A stretch of DNA of 35,426 nucleotides. It comes from Acidobacteriaceae bacterium (GTDB taxonomy: Bacteria; Acidobacteriota; Terriglobia; Bryobacterales; Bryobacteraceae). The translations under genes and the position numbers were made by a program. Positions 30,314-35,426 of the stretch are shown here, piece by piece (the first letter of the stretch is position 1; the number at the start of each line of letters is the position of its first letter). Below the pieces are notes generated by a model that worked only from the letters and a program-made list of their open reading frames with translations, made no database searches and was not told where the DNA came from. The stretch is taken from assembly GCA_019245255.1 (NCBI GenBank), contig JAFARV010000085.1:1-35426 (forward strand), written 5' to 3'.

Positions 30314-31534
30314 TTACAGCTGCGGAGCTACAACAGGCACAAACTTCCAGACCTGATCCGGTTGCAGCGTGCAGCTTGATTCCCGGATGGCTTGTTGCCC
30401 ACCGGCGCCGGTGAGACATTGGAGCGATTGCTCGGACAGAAGCACAAACCCCGATTGCGAAATAGGAATCATTGCCCAGGTTGAGCTGGTGCCGTTGAAC
30501 TGAAGTACAAGCTGCGGCGACCCGCTAGTTCCACTATCTAAAAACCCCGAATCGAACCGGATGTCGTACCCCGCGGTGACGGCTGCGACTTGCACCACTT
30601 GCTGTTGCCTCCCCGAGCAGGCTGCTTCAACTACGATGGTTTGCAATCGTGCCCCGGACGCGGCCGTCATACAGGCTCCGGTGCTGTTATCAACAATCTC
30701 AAAGCGCGAAGAGGACAAAGACGGCATGAGCGTCAAAGGCGTTGCGACGGTGCTGGAGCTAGAGGCAATTGTGATGGTCGCGGTCAATATGCTGGCCGGC
30801 GGATTCACCAGGATTTGAAACGCCCCCGCATTGGCGCCTTTGGGAATCGTCAGCGTGGCCGGGACAACGAGATTCGGAGAGGAACTGGAGATTGATAGCT
30901 GCGTGTTAGCTAGAACTGGGGCATATAACTGTACAGCGCAAATCCCAAAAGCGGCGCCCACGATGATGCTCGGTTCACAAGAGAGGCCCGTTATCTGCAC
31001 GGGTGGACTTTGCCCGCCAGCGTTGATCGAGATGGTTCCTGCTGCAGCTGTTATTGCTAACGAAGCGCCGTTTGCGTCCGCAGCGAGGACGTTTGAGAGT
31101 GGAACCGATACGGAACCCGCGACGGTTGACGCCAGAGTGATCTGAACCAGCGCCAGGACGCCGTTCCCGATGAGATTGTCATTGACAATTCCCGCCGCAA
31201 TGCAGGTGTATCCGGTGGGCTCCTGGTTACACACGATGCTCTTATTCGCTGCCAGCGCTGCCGGACCGGGCGAGACGGAGATGGAAGTAACATCCGCCGT
31301 TGGGTAAGCGAGTGTCCACTGGAGAGCCGCCGGGTTCGTGGCCGATGCGCCGGATGAGTATGTCAGGGGCAGCTGAATCGTCCCGCCCGGCGTCGATGTT
31401 CCGGAAGATAGCGTCAGGACGTCTTGGGCGCAAGCCAGACTGCAGAAGCACGCCAACACTAGGGCGCAGGCAGACTTTGAGGCGGCGCGCAGAGCACACG
31501 TATAGAGCGGTGCCAGCATAAACGGTGCAAGCAT
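30314..31534 (-). CDS. Secreted protein with cohesin-like and ricin-like domains
   Basis: About 406 residues from ATG 31534 (further ATGs at 31519; the ORF-track start 31633 gives an unlikely long leader). Signal peptide: ACALVLACFCSLACAQ. Residues ~40-165 look like a cohesin-type beta sandwich (LTLSSGTSTPGGTIQLPLTY, ALQWTLAYPTADVTSISVSP, GVLALVQITLAST). An Ig-like segment follows (TLTIPKGANAGAFQILV), then a C-terminal ricin-type lectin-like region (RFEIVDNSTGACMTAASGA, QSLQCLTG, LQPDQVWKFV, with Q-x-W). A carbohydrate-binding surface protein is likely. No dockerin partners are visible. Confidence 0.7.
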   Translation of the reverse strand: MLAPFMLAPLYTCALRAASKSACALVLACFCSLACAQDVLTLSSGTSTPGGTIQLPLTYSSGASATNPAALQWTLAYPTADVTSISVSPGPAALAANKSIVCNQEPTGYTCIAAGIVNDNLIGNGVLALVQITLASTVAGSVSVPLSNVLAADANGASLAITAAAGTISINAGGQSPPVQITGLSCEPSIIVGAAFGICAVQLYAPVLANTQLSISSSSPNLVVPATLTIPKGANAGAFQILVNPPASILTATITIASSSSTVATPLTLMPSLSSSRFEIVDNSTGACMTAASGARLQTIVVEAACSGRQQQVVQVAAVTAGYDIRFDSGFLDSGTSGSPQLVLQFNGTSSTWAMIPISQSGFVLLSEQSLQCLTGAGGQQAIRESSCTLQPDQVWKFVPVVAPQL

Positions 31535-31863
31535 AAACAAGGTTAATTGTTGGCGGACAATCGATAATACTATAGTCCTGCTAGGGATATGCCGGCCTAT
31601 CGCATATATCCGTCCACGCCAGCAATCCTGCAATCGCTCTCGCCTCGGGAGCGAACCGACCTGTAGTCTACTGGATTGTTTTTAGGCTGAAACTCAAATC
31701 CGTTTCACTTAATGCCAGATACGACTGAGGTATGGTTCCCCCTAGTTGTCTTCATAGCCAGCTAAGTCGAAGAAAATGCACGGCGAGTTTGGATGGCCGG
31801 GCGTTTGCTTATGAATGTGACCGCGCTTACGCGGCTCTCAGATCTGAGGAGGAGTAAGAAGTA

Positions 31864-32565
31864 ATGCTAAAAATTTCAGGCGCCGTGCTTTCCGCGGCGC
31901 TCGTTTTATCCACATTCGCAGCCACAGCACAAGCTGCGATGGAAGTACAGGTAACCGATAACGTTTCCACCGTAACCGTAGCCGACCAGGGAGCGGGTGA
32001 TACGAATCCGATTGCAGGTATACTGTCAACCGACATCCCGCAACTTTATTTGATAGGGGTCAACAATGCGACGATTACCGCGGCGGGAAGTCCTGCGATC
32101 GGGCAAGGCGCATTAGATCTGAATGATCTCGACATCGCCGTCGGCTCGGCCACGACGATTACGGTAGAGCTTTCCGAAAACAATCAAACGTCGCCGACCG
32201 GCCCAGCTTATCTGAATCAACAGTTCAGCCTGACTTCACTCTCCGGGAACGCGACCGTGACTCTGACGGGGTATGAAAACAACTCGAATACGCTGTTCGA
32301 TACCACCGGATTGGCAACCAACCCGTTGTCACTTTCTACCGTCGGCGGCCTGACGGACTCATCCGCTGTCGGATCGTTCAGCTCGCCGTACTCGTTGACC
32401 GAAGTTGCGACCATCGTATTCCACACCATGGGTACGCTGGACCTGCAATTTACTGGCAACCTCTCAGCTTCACCGGTTCCGGAGCCGACCTCGATCCTGC
32501 TATTCGGAACGGTTCTCGCGGCAGCCGGCCTCGTGATGCGGAAGCGTTTCGTAGCCAACAACTAG
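31864..32565 (+). CDS. PEP-CTERM sorting-signal protein, copy 1
   Basis: 233 residues: signal peptide MLKISGAVLSAALVLSTFAA (cleavage after AQA), a polar beta-rich body (~25-205), and the PEP-CTERM signal SPVPEPTSILLFGTVLAAAG followed by MRKRF: the VPEP motif, a hydrophobic helix and a basic end. Such proteins are processed by exosortase and placed on the surface or in the exopolysaccharide matrix. The body has no known domain. GGAGGAG lies just upstream of the ATG. The signal peptide (first ~27 residues) and the C-terminus are almost identical with copy 2, while the body differs in ~20-25% of positions. Confidence 0.9.
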   Translation: MLKISGAVLSAALVLSTFAATAQAAMEVQVTDNVSTVTVADQGAGDTNPIAGILSTDIPQLYLIGVNNATITAAGSPAIGQGALDLNDLDIAVGSATTITVELSENNQTSPTGPAYLNQQFSLTSLSGNATVTLTGYENNSNTLFDTTGLATNPLSLSTVGGLTDSSAVGSFSSPYSLTEVATIVFHTMGTLDLQFTGNLSASPVPEPTSILLFGTVLAAAGLVMRKRFVANN

Positions 32566-33106
32566 CCTCGACGCGTTCCGTTAAGAGCGCAAAGGGCACG
32601 GATGCGTGCCCCGAGGCAGGGGAAAGAACCCGCTGGCCCGTTGCGTGGCGCGCCACAAGCGCACAGCCGGTTGGTGGCGTCGTGCGCGATGGAACAAGTC
32701 CGTGCCCGTTTTGCGCGGGTTCGTCAAGAACGCGCCGACTCTAGGGAGCCAAGGCCTATATGGTCTTCGGCTCCCTTTTTTGTTTTTTGACTCATGGTGT
32801 CACTGTGTTCAATTCCGGCTTGACCGCAAAACCGAAGCTCCTTCTTGTTCGAAGTCTGCGAGCCGCCCGCTATCGCCGCACCGGAACCATCCAGCTTAAA
32901 CCTAAATACCGCAACGATTAAGGTCACTTGTAAAATCCAAATCTGTTTCACTTACTGGTTGAAATGGAGAATTATCTCCCATAAGTGTTTACCTATTTGA
33001 CTAAGTTAACTAAAATGCGAGCTATAAAACTGGATGGCCGACCGTTTGCTAATGAATGTGTAACCGCATTTAGGCGGCTCTCAGATCGGAGAAGGAGTAA
33101 GAACTA
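32566..33106. other. Spacer between PEP-CTERM genes: structured 3' region, terminator, leader of copy 2
   Basis: Contains the GGGCACG-GATG-CGTGCCC hairpin (~32596-32614), a ~130-base GC-rich stretch conserved behind copy 2, the terminator at 32744, then ~150 bases of unique DNA and the duplicated leader from 32938. I see no gene; the ORFs listed here are shadows. Confidence 0.6.
32744..32788 (+). terminator. Intrinsic terminator after PEP-CTERM copy 1
   Basis: GGGAGCC / GGCTCCC stem with an 18-base loop, followed by TTTTTTGTTTTTT. Confidence 0.88.
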
Positions 33107-33808
33107 ATGCTAAAGATTTCAGGCGCCGTGCTCTCTGCGGCGCTCGTTTTATCCACATTCGCAGCCACGGCACAAGCGGCGATGGAAGTAAAAGTAAGCG
33201 ATAACCTTTATAGCGTAACCGTAGCGGACCAGGGACCGGGTGATTCGGTTCCAATTCCAGGTATACTGCAAACCAATATCTCGCAATTCTATTTTTGGGG
33301 CCTGAACGACGCAACGATTACCGGTGCCGGAAGCCCCGTGCTCGGGGAAGGCGCGCTAGCGCTGAATACTCTCGACATCGCCGTCGGCACGCCTACGACG
33401 CTAACGGTAGCTCTCTCCGAAAACGATGAAATGTTGCCGACCGGTCCGGCTTATCTGAATCAACAGTTCAGCCTGACTTCACTCTCCGGCAACGCGACAG
33501 TGACTCTGACCGGGTATGAAAGTAATTCGAATAAGCTGTTCGATACCACCGGATTGGCAACCAAGCCATTGTCACTTTCCGCAGTGGGCGGTGTGACGGA
33601 TTCATCCGCCGTCGGATTATTCAAGGCGCCATACTCGTTGACCGAGGTTGCGACCATCGTTTTCCAAACGTGTGGTGAGCTGGACCTGCAATTCACTGGC
33701 AACCTGGCGGCTTCGCCAGTCCCCGAGCCGGCCTCCATCCTGCTATTCGGAACGGTTCTCGCGGCAGCGGGCCTGGTGATGCGAAAGCGTTTCGTGACCA
33801 ACAACTAG
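33107..33808 (+). CDS. PEP-CTERM sorting-signal protein, copy 2
   Basis: 233 residues, same length as copy 1. Signal peptide MLKISGAVLSAALVLSTFAA and the sorting signal SPVPEPASILLFGTVLAAAG are conserved, as is the block LNQQFSLTSLSGNATVTLTG. Differences cluster in ~30-110 (NLYSVTVADQGPGDSVPIPG, ISQFYFWGLNDATITG), the part most likely exposed. Equal length and conserved ends indicate that both copies are kept functional. Exosortase-dependent surface localisation is inferred from the family. Confidence 0.9.
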   Translation: MLKISGAVLSAALVLSTFAATAQAAMEVKVSDNLYSVTVADQGPGDSVPIPGILQTNISQFYFWGLNDATITGAGSPVLGEGALALNTLDIAVGTPTTLTVALSENDEMLPTGPAYLNQQFSLTSLSGNATVTLTGYESNSNKLFDTTGLATKPLSLSAVGGVTDSSAVGLFKAPYSLTEVATIVFQTCGELDLQFTGNLAASPVPEPASILLFGTVLAAAGLVMRKRFVTNN

Positions 33809-33998
33809 CTTGATACCGTACCCGCTTTGCGCGGGTTCTCAAGAGCGCAAAGGACGCGGATACGCGCCCCGAGTCAGAGGAAGAAACCCGCTGCTGTTTG
33901 CGGGGTGACCGAGCGCACAGCCGGTTGGAGGCGTTGTGCGCGATTCAGAGGCGGCCGCGGCCGTTTTGCGCGGGTTCGTCAAGAACGCGACGAGTCGA

Positions 33999-34038
33999 GG
34001 GGAGCCAAGGCCTATATGGGTCTTCGGCTCCCTTTTGT
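33999..34038 (+). terminator. Intrinsic terminator after PEP-CTERM copy 2
   Basis: GGGAGCC / GGCTCCC stem followed by TTTTGTTTT. It lies just before the 3' end of the convergent TetR gene. Confidence 0.85.
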
Positions 34039-34048
34039 TTTGGCGTGC

Positions 34049-34663
34049 TTAATTGTGCAGATACGCTAAAACAGCCCGCACAATCTCGGCTTTTGTTTCC
34101 GCCAGCGACAAACTGCCAGGCCGGCGAAAGATCGCTCCATGCGTCAGCGAGTCCACCATGTGAGCGACAACGAACGCGAGTTTTCGCGGGTCCCGGCCGT
34201 CCTTTAATTCCGCGGATCTCGACGAAATGGCAAGCAGGAACACACCATGAAGCCGCACCGCAAAGTCCCGTGCCCCATCTCCCCGATGAGGAACCTGCGA
34301 GAGCAGTACGTGTAGCTCCGGGTCCTTCCTATGTACCTCAATCATGGCGTCGATCATGGCGCGCACAAGGACCTCAAGTGAAGATGATGCGTGATCGACA
34401 AGCGTAGCGTTCACCAGAATGTCGATCTGTTCCACATGCCGCTCGTGCAGTGCGGCAAAGATTGCGGCCTTGTCCGGAAAATACTGGTATATGGAGCCAA
34501 TACTGACCCCGCCCACTTCAGCAATGCGGTTCGTGGTAACAGCCTCGAATCCCTCGCGTTTCACGATCCGGATCGCGGAGTCGAGAATCGCTTCCACCAT
34601 CTGGCGCGCCCGGAACTGTTTAGGCGCCCGCCGAATTGAATGTGAGGTATGCTTCGCAGCCAA
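34049..34663 (-). CDS. TetR/AcrR-family transcriptional regulator
   Basis: 204 residues. The N-terminal HTH (~18-65) is canonical: RARQMVEAILDSAIRIVKREG, FEAVTTNRIAEVGGVSIGSI and YQYFPDKAAIFAALHERH. The C-terminal ligand/dimer domain is helical, of the AcrR-C type seen with YQYFPDK regulators. It is divergent from the NmrA-like gene 58-133 bases away and probably represses it, releasing in response to an unknown small molecule. Confidence 0.9.
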   Translation of the reverse strand: MAAKHTSHSIRRAPKQFRARQMVEAILDSAIRIVKREGFEAVTTNRIAEVGGVSIGSIYQYFPDKAAIFAALHERHVEQIDILVNATLVDHASSSLEVLVRAMIDAMIEVHRKDPELHVLLSQVPHRGDGARDFAVRLHGVFLLAISSRSAELKDGRDPRKLAFVVAHMVDSLTHGAIFRRPGSLSLAETKAEIVRAVLAYLHN

Positions 34664-34795
34664 ACATATCAGTGTATAAAATGTGAGCTTTCATGCAGAT
34701 ATTGGCTGATTATAGATTGAATGGAGGCTACATCGGTCGGCCCGCAAATGCGAGTAGACTTAGGATCCACCACGGCCCTATCCTGTTGGCAGATT

Positions 34796-35269
34796 ATGAG
34801 CAACAGTCACAATTCGCCCGTAGCCCCGCATGATGCAGAGACATACCTGATTACCGGAGCAACTGGAGATGTCGGTTCTAAAGTCGTTCACCAATTACTG
34901 GAGCTTGGCCACAGACCGCGAGTTTTTGCTCGAGATGCCGCTAAAGCAAGGCTGCAGTTTGGTCAATCAGTCGATATTTTCGTGGGAGATCTTGCTGACA
35001 AGAAATTGCTGGCCGCAGCTCTGGACGGAGCTCACGCGCTGTTTCTGATCACCACGGGCCCGCGGATTCCTGTACTCGATCAGATCGCGGCCGACGCCGC
35101 AAAAGCAACCGGTATTCGGCACATCGTAAAATTATCATCTCTCGACGTTGAGCAGCATCTCGCAATTGGCGCGTGGCACGAGCATGGAGAGGCGGCCATT
35201 CGCGCGAGCGGAATACCGTTCACCTTCGTTCGGCCTGCGCTTGTCCCCTGGCGTGGCACAAAAAGTTAA
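34796..35269 (+). CDS. NmrA-like NAD(P)-binding oxidoreductase, apparently truncated
   Basis: From ATG 34796 about 157 residues. TYLITGATGDVGSKVVHQLL is a Rossmann GxxGxxG dinucleotide site; VFARDAAKARLQFGQSVDIF, GDLADKKLLAAALDGAHALF and IRHIVKLSSLDVEQH are typical of NmrA/SDR-a5 proteins. The family usually has ~280 residues; here it stops right after IPFTFVRPALVPWRGTKS, before the substrate-binding half. The abrupt change in sequence suggests an insertion or deletion junction near 35250. An upstream ATG at 34721 is possible; neither has a good ribosome site. Confidence 0.7.
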   Translation: MSNSHNSPVAPHDAETYLITGATGDVGSKVVHQLLELGHRPRVFARDAAKARLQFGQSVDIFVGDLADKKLLAAALDGAHALFLITTGPRIPVLDQIAADAAKATGIRHIVKLSSLDVEQHLAIGAWHEHGEAAIRASGIPFTFVRPALVPWRGTKS

Positions 35270-35426
35270 GACACTGTTAGCCGTTGGCTGAAAAGTTCTT
35301 GGCCGACGGCGGGCCTGTATTGCAGAATGGCTTCCGGTTGGTGAAGCGGAGGCGAGCGCTGCAGGAGTGCAACTGGCCGAGGAATAACCAACCGGAAACT
35401 CATCGAGACGATGAGCCGGGGAGCGG
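35270..35426. other. Unassigned end of window
   Basis: No gene is identifiable in these 157 bases. The piece GTGGCACAAAAAGTTAAGACA, spanning the end of the truncated NmrA-like gene, has the look of an insertion-sequence end but this cannot be tested without the next bases. Confidence 0.3.

Larger units (their letters stand above)
31695..32790 (+). repeat. Tandem duplication unit 1 (PEP-CTERM gene with leader and 3' region)
   Basis: Starts at CAAATCCGTTTCACTTA and runs through leader, gene, ~170-base 3' region and terminator. Unit 2 starts 1243 bases later at CAAATCTGTTTCACTTA (32938). Gene, ribosome-site region (CGGCTCTCAGATC-GAGGAGGAG), 3' region and terminator are all recognisably shared. 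Confidence 0.88.
32938..34038 (+). repeat. Tandem duplication unit 2
   Basis: Second copy of the 31695 unit, including the terminator; the leader has small indels (for example TGTAACCGCATTTAGG versus TGACCGCGCTTACG). Confidence 0.88.

Overview
The window looks like chromosomal DNA of a flagellated member of the Acidobacteriota, probably near Bryobacterales/Solibacter. This is inferred from the mix of a polar-type flagellar/chemotaxis cluster, Uma2-family nucleases, many small PIN-type toxin-antitoxin (TA) pairs, PEP-CTERM proteins and an XrtA-type polysaccharide deacetylase; no rRNA or other phylogenetic marker is present. GC is moderate to high.

Region 1 (1-19.1 kb) is a motility and chemotaxis block: the 3' end of flgE, fliN, fliM (opposite strand), cheY, cheX, a porin + PstS-like protein + methyl-accepting receptor cluster, a short LuxR-type regulator, the operon flgM-flgN-flgK-flgL (minus strand, with a sigma-28-like promoter), an NtrC-type activator with a degenerate receiver domain, and motA-motB. 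FlgK is about twice its usual size because it carries five tandem copies of a ~111-residue 'flagellin hook IN'-like module. Between fliN and fliM sits a 3.3 kb accessory island: a PIN/HTH TA pair, a Uma2 gene, degenerate DNA and a Phd/VapC pair flanked by a 28-bp duplication of the fliM 3' end.

Region 2 (19.1-24.9 kb) resembles an integrated plasmid or integrative element: a large winged-helix protein, ParA, a MerR/excisionase-like HTH protein and a 174-aa protein of unknown function on the minus strand, then a VapBC pair, an unknown 202-aa protein and a tyrosine recombinase on the plus strand. The most striking signal is a family of ~15-bp palindromes (TGACYACWGTRGTCA) found both upstream of the parA operon and, as in-frame arrays with exact 24-bp spacing, inside the coding sequence of the winged-helix protein. 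I interpret these as iterons or partition sites embedded in an initiator-like gene, comparable in layout to phage lambda gene O.

Region 3 (24.9-29.3 kb) holds a frameshifted Uma2 gene and a DUF433 antitoxin whose DUF5615/PIN-like toxin gene has been split by a 3.06 kb element with 20-bp perfect terminal inverted repeats. That element carries a decayed serine resolvase, a secreted protein and a frameshifted metzincin-like metalloprotease, but no recognisable transposase.

Region 4 (29.2-35.4 kb) is a surface/exopolysaccharide-related block: an XrtA-type polysaccharide deacetylase, a secreted cohesin-like/ricin-like protein, two PEP-CTERM proteins produced by a 1.24 kb tandem duplication (including promoter-side and 3' structured regions), a TetR regulator and a divergent, apparently truncated NmrA-like oxidoreductase.
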